From Streptomyces cyanogenus (GTDB lineage: Bacteria; Actinomycetota; Actinomycetes; Streptomycetales; Streptomycetaceae): a DNA stretch of 64,000 bases. Shown in pieces: positions 10,184 to 18,043 of this stretch (the first letter of the stretch is position 1; each line of letters starts with the position of its first letter). A program made the translations under genes and the position numbers. The stretch lies in the NCBI RefSeq assembly GCF_017526105.1, contig NZ_CP071839.1, positions 4,146,001-4,210,000 of the forward strand, written 5' to 3'. Under the pieces are notes generated by a model. The model saw only the letters and a program-made list of their open reading frames with translations, had not been told where the DNA came from and searched no databases.

Positions 10184-12562
10184 CTACGCAGCCCCGCCCG
10201 TTCCCCCCGCCGTCCCCCGCGCCGGGCGGCTGCCCGGCGCGGACGGCCACGCCACCGGGGCGCGGCCCGGGTGCGGGCCGCCGTACCACCGCGCGGACAG
10301 GCCCAGCGAGGCGGTGGCGGCGGCCAGGGTCATGGCGTACGACTCCACCGCGCGCCGCACGTTGGGCGCGTCCAGGGCGGCCCCGGTGACCAGGCGGTCG
10401 AGGTCGACGTAGGCCGAGCGGACCAGCTCCATCCAGCGGTACACCCGCCAGTCCCGCTGCCAGCCCTGGGTGAAGCGCGGCTCCAGCCGGGCCTCCCAGC
10501 GGCGGAACATGCGGTCCCGGATCTCCGGGCGGGTCGGGGTGAGGTGCATGTGCCGGACCAGGTCGTACAGCGGGTCGCCGACCAGCGCCATCTCCCAGTC
10601 GATCAGGGTGAGCGGCGGGCCGTCGTCGCGGCGCACCAGGTTCCACGGGTTGAGGTCGCCGTGCAGCAGGGCGGGGTCGCGGGGGGCGACCCGGTGCCGG
10701 GCGAGGATCTCGCGCAACCGGGGCGCGTCGGGCAGGCCGAAGAAGCGGGCCAGCCGCTGGGACTCCTTCGGCAGGCCGGCGACCAGCGCCACCAGCTGGT
10801 CGCTCAGCCGGTCGTGGAAGCCGGGCGGGGCGATCGGGTCGAGCGGGGCGTGGTCGACCAGGGTCAGCGCGGCCAGCTGGTCGACCAGGCAGTCGGCCTC
10901 GTGCGGCCGCAGCCCGTCGACCGGGTGCTCGGGACGGCGGCCGAGGTCGGCGGCGCCCTCGTAGGTGTGGACGGCGAAGCGGTCCCCGCGGTAGCCCAGG
11001 CCGGGGTCGGTCGCATGGCTCTCCCCCAGCGCGAGCACCCGGGGCGCGGCCACCGGCGCCCCCGACCGCTCGATCGCCCGCAGGACGGCGTGCTCGCTCA
11101 GGAAGCCGGTCTCGCGCCGCAGGACGACGGTCGCCTCGCGGCGGACGACGACCGGAAACGGGGTGCCGGGCACCCGGATCACCGTGTTCAGGTGCGCGGC
11201 GCCCTTGAACACCCGGCCGGCCGGTGCGGCGCCCTCCAGGAACAGCGCGTCGGCGACCGCGGAGCGGGGGAAGTCGGGGTGCTCGGGGACGCGTTGGTCC
11301 GGTCTCCAGCAGACGACCCGCTTGCGCGGGCTGCCCGACGCCCCGCGCCGGAACAGGATCCGCTCGATCTCGTCCGGCTCGGGCACCCGGCCCAGCCGCA
11401 GCGGCCCGGCGGCGGCGCGCAGGGCGTCCCGGACGGCGGCCGTGGCCTGCTCCAGGCGCTCCCGGCCGAAGGACTCCTCCAGCGAGCGCGCGGCCCGGAC
11501 CACGTCGGCGTACAGGGACTGGGCGTGCTCGAAGGCGACGTAGTGCCGCAGGTCCCGGTGCAGGCCGGCGGTGGCGGCGGGGCGCACCCGCTGGACGGCC
11601 TCGGCCCAGGCGTCCACGACCTCCCGCCGCTGGTGCTCGGGGTAGCGCATGCGCACCAGGTGGACGGCCAGGTCGTGCAAGGGGTCGCCGTACCCGGCGA
11701 GTTCCCAGTCCACGCAGTGCAGCGGCGCGGTACCGGCGGCCGGCAGGACCAGGTTGCCGCGGTGCAGGTCGCCGTGGAGCAGCCCGTACGGCCGCCGGGT
11801 CATCGCCGGGACCCGGTCGGCGAACCGCGCGAGGGCGTCCTCGGGCACGCCGAGGGCGGTGAACAGGCCGCCGTAGCGGTGCCGGTTGGGCCGCCGGATC
11901 TGCTGGTCGGCGAGGTGGGCCAGGGTGCGCAGGAAGCCCTGGGAGTCGGTGTGGTTGCGGGGCCGGTGGGCGGGCAGGGGCGGCAGGGCGCCGCCGCGCA
12001 CCTGGGCGATGGCGGCGAGCAGCTCCGCCAGGTCCTTCAGCAGGGGCCCGTCGACCGGTTTGCCGGGGCCGCAGACGTCGGCCAGGACGGCGCCGTCCAC
12101 ATAGCTGTGGACGGCGTACCCCGGGCCCTCGGCCAGGCACTCCGGGACCTGCGGGAGCACCCTGCGCACCGACCGCAGGATCTCCGGCTCGCTGGACCAG
12201 GTCCGGATCACCACCGGCACCGCGTCCGGGCGCGGCACCCGCACGGTCACCAGGGTGCCCGGCTCCCGGCCCAGCAGCCCGGCCAGCGGTTCGGTGAGCG
12301 GCACGACGTGGTTGCGGTGGTGGAAACCGCCGCTCGCCCGGCCCGCGACGACGGCACGGGCCACGAACTCCCGGACGACGGCGTCCGTCCGGGCGGCACG
12401 GGGAACAGGCGGTGCGCCCACTGGCCGCTCCGGGGTCGATCGCGCGGGAAGAACGGGACGGGAGGCCAGTCGAGCAGCCGCGCGGGTGGTCCGCCACTCG
12501 TCTGTGCCGGGCGGGCGCCCGGGGACGGCTCGTCGCCGCTCCCTGCGCACGGGGATATGCAC
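10184..12562 (-). CDS. Protein with two fused aminoglycoside-phosphotransferase (APH)-fold kinase domains
   Basis: A long protein (up to 792 aa) with two consecutive APH/choline-kinase-type domains. The first has HGDLHRGN (263-270) and VDWE (284-287); the second has HGDLNPWN (634-641) and IDWE (654-657). These correspond to the catalytic loop and the metal-binding DxE/DFG-equivalent of the fold. Single-domain members phosphorylate hydroxyl groups of small molecules; tandem fusion is uncommon. Both halves keep their key Asp residues, so both could be active. The substrate is unknown. The start is uncertain: the first codon here is GTG without a clear ribosome site and the first 55 residues are low-complexity. 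It lies 51 bp downstream of devB on the same strand and may belong to the devAB transcript. Confidence 0.75.
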   Translation of the reverse strand: MHIPVRRERRRAVPGRPPGTDEWRTTRAAARLASRPVLPARSTPERPVGAPPVPRAARTDAVVREFVARAVVAGRASGGFHHRNHVVPLTEPLAGLLGREPGTLVTVRVPRPDAVPVVIRTWSSEPEILRSVRRVLPQVPECLAEGPGYAVHSYVDGAVLADVCGPGKPVDGPLLKDLAELLAAIAQVRGGALPPLPAHRPRNHTDSQGFLRTLAHLADQQIRRPNRHRYGGLFTALGVPEDALARFADRVPAMTRRPYGLLHGDLHRGNLVLPAAGTAPLHCVDWELAGYGDPLHDLAVHLVRMRYPEHQRREVVDAWAEAVQRVRPAATAGLHRDLRHYVAFEHAQSLYADVVRAARSLEESFGRERLEQATAAVRDALRAAAGPLRLGRVPEPDEIERILFRRGASGSPRKRVVCWRPDQRVPEHPDFPRSAVADALFLEGAAPAGRVFKGAAHLNTVIRVPGTPFPVVVRREATVVLRRETGFLSEHAVLRAIERSGAPVAAPRVLALGESHATDPGLGYRGDRFAVHTYEGAADLGRRPEHPVDGLRPHEADCLVDQLAALTLVDHAPLDPIAPPGFHDRLSDQLVALVAGLPKESQRLARFFGLPDAPRLREILARHRVAPRDPALLHGDLNPWNLVRRDDGPPLTLIDWEMALVGDPLYDLVRHMHLTPTRPEIRDRMFRRWEARLEPRFTQGWQRDWRVYRWMELVRSAYVDLDRLVTGAALDAPNVRRAVESYAMTLAAATASLGLSARWYGGPHPGRAPVAWPSAPGSRPARGTAGGTGGAA

Positions 12563-12613
12563 GCGTCACAGGGATGCGCGTGCGTCCGAGCGATGACTCG
12601 GACGAGCGGAATG

Positions 12614-13351
12614 CTAGCCGACCGGAGGCCGCCTCCGGAGCAGCCGCAGCAACGGCTCCAGGGACCGTACGACGTGTACGGCGCCCGCCGCGCGCAGGTG
12701 TTTCTCCCTGTCCTCGCCCCGCGCGAAGCCCAGGAACGGCACCCCGGCCTCGCGGGCGGCCGCCAGGTCCGTGAGGGAGTCGCCGATCATCAGGGCGGCG
12801 CCGGGCGCGGCGCCCATCGCGTTCAGGGCCCGGTTGAGGCAGTGCGGGTCGGGCTTGAGGTGGTGCAGCTGCTCGGTACGGCCGTACAGGTGAGGGGCGA
12901 AACAGCCGGCGATGCCGCGGGATTCGAGGTAGCTGCGGGCGGCTCGGGGCGAGTTGTTGGTGGTGACGGCCAGCCGGGCGCCGACGGCGGTCCAGGTGCG
13001 GATGAGCGGGTCGGCATAGGCGGTGGGCAGCGCGGAGGCGGCGGCCCGCAGCTCCGCCTGGGTGAGCCGTTCCTCCAGGCCGGCGACGAGGTCGCTGCCC
13101 GGCCGGCGGCGGCCCACGGCGCGCAGGACGACCTGCGGGTCCAGCGTCTTGCGTTCGGACTCGGTCAGCAGCCCGCGCAGGCCCTGCCGCTCCAGCCAGT
13201 CCACCAGGTCGGCGGCCACCCGTTCGGCCCGGTGGCGGGCGAACAGCCGGCAGATCGGTCCGTCGAAGTCCCACAGCACGAACCGGGCCGATGTGATCAG
13301 TTCCCGAAGCTTGTCGTTCTCGCCCGCATCAGAAGTCGCATCAGAAGTCAC
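12614..13351 (-). CDS. devB: DevB-like HAD-superfamily hydrolase
   Basis: A 245-residue haloacid-dehalogenase-type phosphatase. Motif I is WDFDGPI (nucleophile Asp and +2 Asp), motif II TTNN, motif III Lys in LKPDP and motif IV GDSLTDL. The GTG start overlaps the devA stop by one base (TAGTG), so the two are translationally coupled. In S. coelicolor, devB is the hydrolase gene downstream of devA in one operon and is needed for aerial mycelium formation on some media; identification rests on this context plus family. The early codons contain a perfect 12-bp duplication encoding TSDA twice. Substrate unknown. Confidence 0.8.
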   Translation of the reverse strand: MTSDATSDAGENDKLRELITSARFVLWDFDGPICRLFARHRAERVAADLVDWLERQGLRGLLTESERKTLDPQVVLRAVGRRRPGSDLVAGLEERLTQAELRAAASALPTAYADPLIRTWTAVGARLAVTTNNSPRAARSYLESRGIAGCFAPHLYGRTEQLHHLKPDPHCLNRALNAMGAAPGAALMIGDSLTDLAAAREAGVPFLGFARGEDREKHLRAAGAVHVVRSLEPLLRLLRRRPPVG

Positions 13352-14235
13352 TAGGAGAGTGTCAGGTCCGTCGTGATGGTTTCCCAGAGGGCGTCGAACC
13401 ACATCTGCGACTGCTCCACGAACGCCGCGTCCCGCTGTCCGGCCCGCTTCTCGAAGGAGAAGAGCAGGGATTCCGAGCCGAGGGTGTCGTACATCTCCAG
13501 GGTTCCGCTCTCGGTGGGCTCCGCGCGGCGGGTGATCATGTAGTACGCGTACAGCGCCTCCGCGCCGTTGAGCAGGTACAGCTTCGCCGGCGGGGTGAAC
13601 GGCAGGGCCCGGAAGGTGACATGGACGTCGATGTCGTGGGTGCCGCGCAGCGCCTGGAGGTTGTACTGGAGCACCTGCCCCTGGGCGTTGCGCATCGCCA
13701 GCCAGCGCTGGTGGACGGCGTCGTCGTCGCTGCCGGCGTCGACCGAGACCGGGAAGGCGAGATTGATGTCCCGGGACGGCAGCAGTATGCGGACGTCGAT
13801 CCGCTCGGGCCGCAGCCGGCCGTCGTGGATCAGGCGCAGCGGCTCACCGAGGGCCGGGATCAGGCTCTGCGCGGTCAGGCAGACGGCGTCGATGCGCACG
13901 TGCGGTTCGGAGAAGGCCTGGGTCAGCCGGGGGGCGAGGGCGACCATGGTCGGCTGCGGCTCCTCGCGCGCGGGGGCGGGCTCGGCGACCCGGGGCGGGC
14001 TGCCCTTGCTGACGTTGCTGAGCAGACCGTCCTCCTGCAACATCCGCAGGGCCTGGCGTACGGTGCCCCGCTCCACACCGAACTCCTCGGCCAGCTCCGC
14101 CTGGGTGGGCAGCCGGTCACCGACACGGAGGACACCGCTGCGGATGCGTTGGCGCAGGGTGTCGGCGATCTGCTGGGGCGTGAGCCTTCTGCTGCCGTTC
14201 ACTGCCATGGGCTCTGCCATGTTCTCCTGGGTCAC
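13351..14235 (-). CDS. devA: DevA, GntR-family developmental regulator
   Basis: A 294-residue regulator with an N-terminal GntR winged helix-turn-helix (about 15-75; AELAEEFGVERGTVRQALRM) and a long C-terminal domain with LLLPSRDI, FRALPFTPP and KLYLLNGAEALYAYY. The same features occur in the paralogue 0.3 kb away. The pair flanking a small membrane protein, with a downstream HAD gene, matches devA-devB-devE of S. coelicolor, where DevA is required for normal aerial hyphae and spores and represses its own promoter. TAGCGT ends 6 nt before the GTG used here, favouring a leaderless start; an ATG 5 codons later has AGGAG only 3 nt upstream. Palindromes containing AAGTTGG in the divergent promoter are likely DevA/DevE sites. 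Confidence 0.85.
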   Translation of the reverse strand: MTQENMAEPMAVNGSRRLTPQQIADTLRQRIRSGVLRVGDRLPTQAELAEEFGVERGTVRQALRMLQEDGLLSNVSKGSPPRVAEPAPAREEPQPTMVALAPRLTQAFSEPHVRIDAVCLTAQSLIPALGEPLRLIHDGRLRPERIDVRILLPSRDINLAFPVSVDAGSDDDAVHQRWLAMRNAQGQVLQYNLQALRGTHDIDVHVTFRALPFTPPAKLYLLNGAEALYAYYMITRRAEPTESGTLEMYDTLGSESLLFSFEKRAGQRDAAFVEQSQMWFDALWETITTDLTLS

Positions 14236-14322
14236 GACCAAACGCTACAACCGTGATCCATCTACGGGGAGTTGTCGAGAAGTTGTTTGTCGATGTTGGC
14301 CAAGTGGGGACAACTTAAGCAG

Positions 14323-14349
14323 AGTTGGTTGCCAACTTGGTCAAGTTGG
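14323..14349. promoter_or_regulatory. Overlapping GntR-type operators in the devA/small-membrane-gene promoter region
   Basis: Two overlapping inverted repeats: AGTTGG-TTG-CCAACT (14323-14337) and CCAACTT-GGTC-AAGTTGG (14332-14349). Further AAGTTG or TTGGCCAA half-sites lie at 14280-14316. The same AAGTTGG/CCAACTT core recurs next to devE at 15550-15566. They lie between devA and the divergent small membrane protein gene. Confidence 0.7.
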
Positions 14350-14371
14350 CAGACCGAAAGGGGGAACGTCC

Positions 14372-14560
14372 ATGCCTGTCCTCGCGCTCCTCTCCGCCCT
14401 CCTCGTCGTCGGCTTCGAGCAGTTGGTCGAGTGGAGGTTCGGAGCAGCCGGCATCCTCGGGCTGCTCCTGCTGACCGTGGGCATCAAGGCCAAGAGCCCG
14501 GCCGTCAGCTCCGCCGGCGCGGTCCTGCTGGCGCTGCTCCTGGCCGGCCCCGCGCTATAG
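14372..14560 (+). CDS. Small membrane protein between devA and devE
   Basis: A 62-residue hydrophobic protein with two predicted membrane helices (about 2-18 and 26-60, the second possibly split by KAKSP). AAAGGGGGA precedes the ATG at good spacing. Its stop overlaps the devE stop by 6 bp, so the two genes are convergent and interlocked. It is transcribed divergently from devA across the shared operator region, so it is probably controlled by DevA or DevE. A similar small gene sits here in S. coelicolor (from memory). Function unknown. Confidence 0.75.
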   Translation: MPVLALLSALLVVGFEQLVEWRFGAAGILGLLLLTVGIKAKSPAVSSAGAVLLALLLAGPAL

Positions 14561-15463
14561 CGTCAGCACCAGGTCCGAACTGATCGTCTCCCACAGCGCG
14601 TCGAACCACAGGCGCGACTGTTCCACGAACGCCGCGTCCCGCTGCCCGGCCCGCCCCTCGAAGGCGAACAGCATCGACCGGGTGCCGTCGGCGTCGTACA
14701 GCTCCACGTGCTCGTGTCCGATCTCCCGCTCCCGGCGGCCCAGCGTGTAGTACGCGAACAGCGCCTCGGAGCCGTTGAGCAGGTACAGCTTCACCGGCGG
14801 GGTGAAGGGCAGCGCCCGGAAGGAGACGTGTACGTCGATGCCGTGCGTGGTGCGCAGTGCCAGCAGGTTCTGCCGCAGCACCAGACCCTGGGCGTTGCGC
14901 TGGGACAGCCAGCGCCGGTGCAGCAGACCGCCGTCGTCGGCGGCCACCGGGGTCGGGAAGGCGAGGTCGATGTCCCGGCTGGGCAGCAGCAGCCGGACGT
15001 CGATCTTGGCCGGTTCCAGCCGTCCCGCGTGGATCTGCCGCAGCGGCTCGCCGACCGCCAGGGTGAGCGAGACGGAGGTCAGGCAGAGCGCGTCGATGCG
15101 CACGTGCGGGGCGGCGAAGGCGGCGGCGATGCGCGGGGCGAGACCCACCATGGTGGGCTGCGGCGGCGCCGCGGGTCCCGCCGGGGGACGCGCCGGCCCC
15201 GGTACGGCGGCCACGGTGGCGGGGCTGCCCTTGGAAACGTCGGTGAGCAGATGCTCCGACTGCAGGATGCGCAAGGCCTGCCGCACCGCGCCGCGTTCGA
15301 CACCGAACTCGCGGGCCAGCTTGGCCTGCGTGGGCATGCGCTCGCCCGGCCGCAGCACACCGGACCTGATCCGGCTGCGCAGTTCGTCGGCGATCTCGCG
15401 GTGGGACGAACGGTGCCGCTGGGGCTTCGTCCGCCCACTGGCGGAGGCGTGCTCCGGGTCCAC
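14555..15463 (-). CDS. devE: DevE-like GntR-family regulator (devA paralogue)
   Basis: A 302-residue paralogue of DevA with the same layout: winged helix (about 20-80; AKLAREFGVERGAVRQALRI) and a long C-terminal domain with LLLPSRDIDLAFP, FRALPFTPPVKLYLLNG and FVEQSRLWFDALWETI. An Ala/Pro-rich linker separates the domains. In Streptomyces this duplicated pair (devA, devE) is reported to have separate developmental roles. The GTG start follows TAGGGT by 6 nt, the same layout as devA, so it is probably leaderless. AAGTTGG-type half-sites lie just upstream. Confidence 0.82.
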   Translation of the reverse strand: MDPEHASASGRTKPQRHRSSHREIADELRSRIRSGVLRPGERMPTQAKLAREFGVERGAVRQALRILQSEHLLTDVSKGSPATVAAVPGPARPPAGPAAPPQPTMVGLAPRIAAAFAAPHVRIDALCLTSVSLTLAVGEPLRQIHAGRLEPAKIDVRLLLPSRDIDLAFPTPVAADDGGLLHRRWLSQRNAQGLVLRQNLLALRTTHGIDVHVSFRALPFTPPVKLYLLNGSEALFAYYTLGRREREIGHEHVELYDADGTRSMLFAFEGRAGQRDAAFVEQSRLWFDALWETISSDLVLTL

Positions 15464-15515
15464 GAAGGAACCCTACAACTTCCCGCCAACTTACGGCAGT
15501 TCCGCGGCGGCTGGT

Positions 15516-15566
15516 TATAAGACGCATCCCAAAGGAGATAAGTACAGTGAAGTTGGCAGCCAACTT
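15516..15566 (+). promoter_or_regulatory. Promoter, ribosome site and embedded operator of the devE-divergent micro-ORF
   Basis: TATAAG (15516-15521) is a good -10 hexamer. It is followed by the strong ribosome site AAAGGAGAT (15531-15539) and a GTG at 15547. The palindrome AAGTTGG-CAG-CCAACTT (15550-15566) begins at the second codon, so a bound GntR protein would sit just downstream of the transcription start. No convincing -35 was found. Confidence 0.6.
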
Positions 15567-15687
15567 GGCCGACATGGTCGAGCTTCCCAGTGGTTGGCCG
15601 ACCGGGTTCCCTTCCGGAGGGGAGCCGGGAGCCCGGACAGGGGACGGCCACCGGAGCGCACAGCCACAACTGAACAGCGACATCTGA
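15547..15687 (+). CDS. 46-aa micro-ORF divergent from devE
   Basis: A GTG-initiated frame of 46 codons with an unusually strong ribosome site (AAAGGAGAT, 7-8 nt spacing), a -10 hexamer upstream and an intrinsic-type terminator 70 bp downstream. The product starts MKLAANLADMVELP, then becomes polar (Gly/Pro/Arg/Gln). Its codons 2-7 contain the AAGTTGG palindrome. I recognise no family. It could be a real micro-protein, a leader peptide, or the remnant of a longer gene. The parallel with the small membrane gene divergent from devA argues that it is a genuine transcription unit. Confidence 0.45.
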   Translation: MKLAANLADMVELPSGWPTGFPSGGEPGARTGDGHRSAQPQLNSDI

Positions 15688-15719
15688 ATACCGACATCGC
15701 ACAGCCACAACTGAACAGC
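15658..15719. repeat. 21-bp direct repeat, two copies 41 bp apart
   Basis: The sequence gcacagccacaactgaacag plus one c occurs at 15658-15678 and 15699-15719 without mismatch; a partial gaacagcacg follows at 15731. It straddles the end of the micro-ORF. Origin unknown, possibly a recent local duplication. Confidence 0.8.
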
Positions 15720-15756
15720 ACGCTACGGATGAACAGCACGCGGAAGGGAACGACCG

Positions 15757-15785
15757 GGCGCCGCCTCCGAAGAGGCGGCGCCTTT
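15757..15785. terminator. Bidirectional intrinsic-type terminator
   Basis: GGCGCCGCCTC and GAGGCGGCGCC form a perfect 11-bp stem capped by CGAA and followed by TTT. It lies between the plus-strand micro-ORF and the end of rsiG on the minus strand, so it can serve both. It supports transcription of the micro-ORF. Confidence 0.85.
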
Positions 15786-15808
15786 CGTGTGCCCCGGGAC
15801 GCCCACCG

Positions 15809-16411
15809 TCACATCAGCAGATCGTCCACCTGCGCCTCGCCCTCCCGGTACCGGCGCGCGATCTCCCCGCTGCAGTCGTCGGCCGTACGCTGCAACCGCT
15901 GGCGGCACCGCGAGACCTGCTGCTCGTAGCGCACCAACCGCCCCATCGCGGCGTTCAGTTCCAGGTCCGTGCGCGCCGTCAGGTCGGACAGCTCCACCTC
16001 GCCGAGCATCTCGGCGGCCAGCCGCCGGTACTCCTCGTTGTGCGGGGTGCCGAGCGTGACATGGCGGGCCGAGGAACGCTGCCGGGCCGGGGCGTCCTGC
16101 AGGATCTCCGGGAGCCGGTCGACCACGGAGCCGTCCGCCGGCGCCGGCACGGCCGCCCGGCCGCGCCGGCCCAGCTCCGCGCGCAGGATGTCGATCCGCC
16201 CCTGGAGCAGCCGCCGCACATAGCTGAGGTCCGCCTCGTCCCGCTGGGCGTCGCGGCGCAGTGTGCGCAGCTCGGGCAGGCTCAGCCGGGCCAGGTCGTG
16301 CTCGGGAGGCTCGGCGGGCGGCGCCGGGTCCGCGGAACCGTCCGCGCGCTGCACGGGCGGCCGGTACGTCCCCTGCGTCTCCAGCCGCCCGCTGGTACTC
16401 GGTGTGCTCAT
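15809..16411 (-). CDS. rsiG: RsiG, c-di-GMP-dependent anti-sigma factor of WhiG
   Basis: A 200-residue, largely helical protein. It carries two copies of the RsiG c-di-GMP signature E(X3)S(X2)R(X3)Q(X3)D: EADLSYVRRLLQGRID and, near the C-terminus, EQQVSRCRQRLQRTADD. Both match at every fixed position. Established knowledge: RsiG forms an antiparallel coiled coil that binds a c-di-GMP dimer and then holds the sporulation sigma factor WhiG inactive. The N-terminal 35 residues are disordered (Pro/Thr/Ser). The ATG giving MSTPSTSG was chosen as the conserved start; an in-frame ATG 13 codons upstream is possible. whiG itself is not in this window. Confidence 0.95.
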   Translation of the reverse strand: MSTPSTSGRLETQGTYRPPVQRADGSADPAPPAEPPEHDLARLSLPELRTLRRDAQRDEADLSYVRRLLQGRIDILRAELGRRGRAAVPAPADGSVVDRLPEILQDAPARQRSSARHVTLGTPHNEEYRRLAAEMLGEVELSDLTARTDLELNAAMGRLVRYEQQVSRCRQRLQRTADDCSGEIARRYREGEAQVDDLLM

Positions 16412-16570
16412 CTGCTTCTGACCGTCCCCTCGACCGGCGTGTGCAAGCATCGTGCCACCCCAACCGGCCACAATGTGACCGAGTGCCCCCGAACGGACGT
16501 AGATGGGCGGTAACAGATCCATATTGGACCCCGTGCGGGCGAGTGCGGGGCACCGGGCATGATGGTCCGC

Positions 16571-16996
16571 ATGCGTGCGGTGGTGCAGAGAGTGGACGGC
16601 GCGAGCGTCGTCGTGGACGGCGAGACGGTGGGCGCGATCGAGGGCGAGGGCCTGTGCGTCCTGGTCGGGGTCACCCACGAGGACACCAAGGAGAAGGCGG
16701 CCCAGCTGGCCCGCAAGCTGTGGACGATCCGCATGCTGCAGGACGAGAAGTCCTGCAGCGACATCGCCGCCCCGCTCCTCGTGATCAGCCAGTTCACCCT
16801 CTACGGTGACGCCCGCAAGGGCCGCCGCCCCACCTGGAACGCGGCGGCCCCCGGCGACGTCGCCGAACCCCTGGTCGACGAGGTCGTGGCCCGGCTGCGC
16901 GCCCTGGGCGCGACGGTGGCGACGGGCCGGTTCGGCGCGCAGATGAAGGTGTCGCTGACCAACGACGGGCCGTTCACGGTGCTGCTGGAGATCTAG
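16571..16996 (+). CDS. dtd: D-aminoacyl-tRNA deacylase
   Basis: A 141-residue protein of the usual DTD length. It hydrolyses D-amino acids wrongly attached to tRNA. The two active-site signatures are present: SQFTLYGD (cf. SQFTL) and NDGPFT (cf. NxGPxT), which together form the cross-subunit pocket. The start MRAVVQRV is canonical; two ATGs at 16559 and 16562 lie in frame just upstream but are not needed. Convergent with ygfZ. Confidence 0.95.
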   Translation: MRAVVQRVDGASVVVDGETVGAIEGEGLCVLVGVTHEDTKEKAAQLARKLWTIRMLQDEKSCSDIAAPLLVISQFTLYGDARKGRRPTWNAAAPGDVAEPLVDEVVARLRALGATVATGRFGAQMKVSLTNDGPFTVLLEI

Positions 16997-17068
16997 GCGC
17001 CGCCGACCGCCCGCCGACCGCCACGGCCACAGCCGCGGCCACGGCGGCCGCAACGGTTACGGCAGCGG

Positions 17069-18034
17069 CTACGGCTCGACCACCGTCTCCTGGGCCGCCG
17101 CCGTCTGCCCGGCCAGGAGGCGCGCGTCGACCGGGATGTTCCGCTTCACCAGGGCCAGGGCCACCGGGCCCAGCTCGTGGTGGCGGACCGACGTCGTCAC
17201 GAAGCCGACCTTGCGGCCCTCGGGGCCCTCGTCGGCGAGGCGGATCTCCGTACCCGGCACCGGCAGGTGGACCTCGCTGCCGTCCAGGTGCAGGAAGACC
17301 AGCCGGCGCGGCGGCTTGCCCAGGTTCTGCACCCGGGCCACGGTCTCCTGCCCCCGGTAGCAGCCCTTCTGGAGGTGTACGGCCGTGCCGATCCAGCCCA
17401 GCTCGTGCGGGATGGTGCGGTGGTCGGTCTCGAAGCCGAGCCGGGGCCGGTGCTGCTCGACGCGCAGCGCCTCGTAGGCGAGGAGCCCGGCGGCGGGCCC
17501 GTGCCCGGCGGCGAACTCCTCGAGCTGCTCACGCGGCAGGAAGAGGTCACGGCCGAACGCCGTCTCGCGTACGACGACCCCGTCCGGAACGTCGGCGATG
17601 GAGCCGGCGGGCAGGTGCACCACGGCGAAGTCACCGGTGCGGTCGGCGACCTCCACCCGGTAGAAGAACTTCATCGACTCCAGGTACGCGATCAGTGCGT
17701 CCTGGGTGCCGGGCTCCACGTGCGCCCAGACGGTCGTACCGTCGTCCACCAGGTACAGCGCGTGCTCGATGTGTCCGTTCGCGGAGAGGATCAGGGCCTC
17801 GGTGGCCTCGCCCGCGGGCAGTTCGCTGACGTGCTGGGTGACCAGGAGGTGCAGCCAGCTCAGCCGGTCCTCGCCACTGACGGTGAGGACACCGCGGTGG
17901 GACAGGTCGACGAAACCGGTGCCGTCGGCGAGGGCGCGCTGCTCGCGGAACAGGTCGCCGTAGTGGGCGGCGACGCCTTCGTCCACACCCTCGGCGGGGA
18001 CGGCGCCGGGCAGGGACAGCAGGGGGCTCTTCAT
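17069..18034 (-). CDS. ygfZ: YgfZ/GcvT-like folate-binding protein
   Basis: A 321-residue protein related to the T protein of glycine cleavage. It has the YgfZ signature KGCYRGQE (KGCYxGQE), whose Cys is needed for function, and the N-terminal DLSHRGVL segment. Family knowledge: it supports assembly or repair of certain Fe-S enzymes using tetrahydrofolate. It follows nur by 9 bp on the same strand. TAGGCT, overlapping the nur stop, lies 6 nt before the ATG, so it may also have its own leaderless promoter. Confidence 0.92.
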   Translation of the reverse strand: MKSPLLSLPGAVPAEGVDEGVAAHYGDLFREQRALADGTGFVDLSHRGVLTVSGEDRLSWLHLLVTQHVSELPAGEATEALILSANGHIEHALYLVDDGTTVWAHVEPGTQDALIAYLESMKFFYRVEVADRTGDFAVVHLPAGSIADVPDGVVVRETAFGRDLFLPREQLEEFAAGHGPAAGLLAYEALRVEQHRPRLGFETDHRTIPHELGWIGTAVHLQKGCYRGQETVARVQNLGKPPRRLVFLHLDGSEVHLPVPGTEIRLADEGPEGRKVGFVTTSVRHHELGPVALALVKRNIPVDARLLAGQTAAAQETVVEP

Positions 18035-18043
18035 ACCGCAAGC

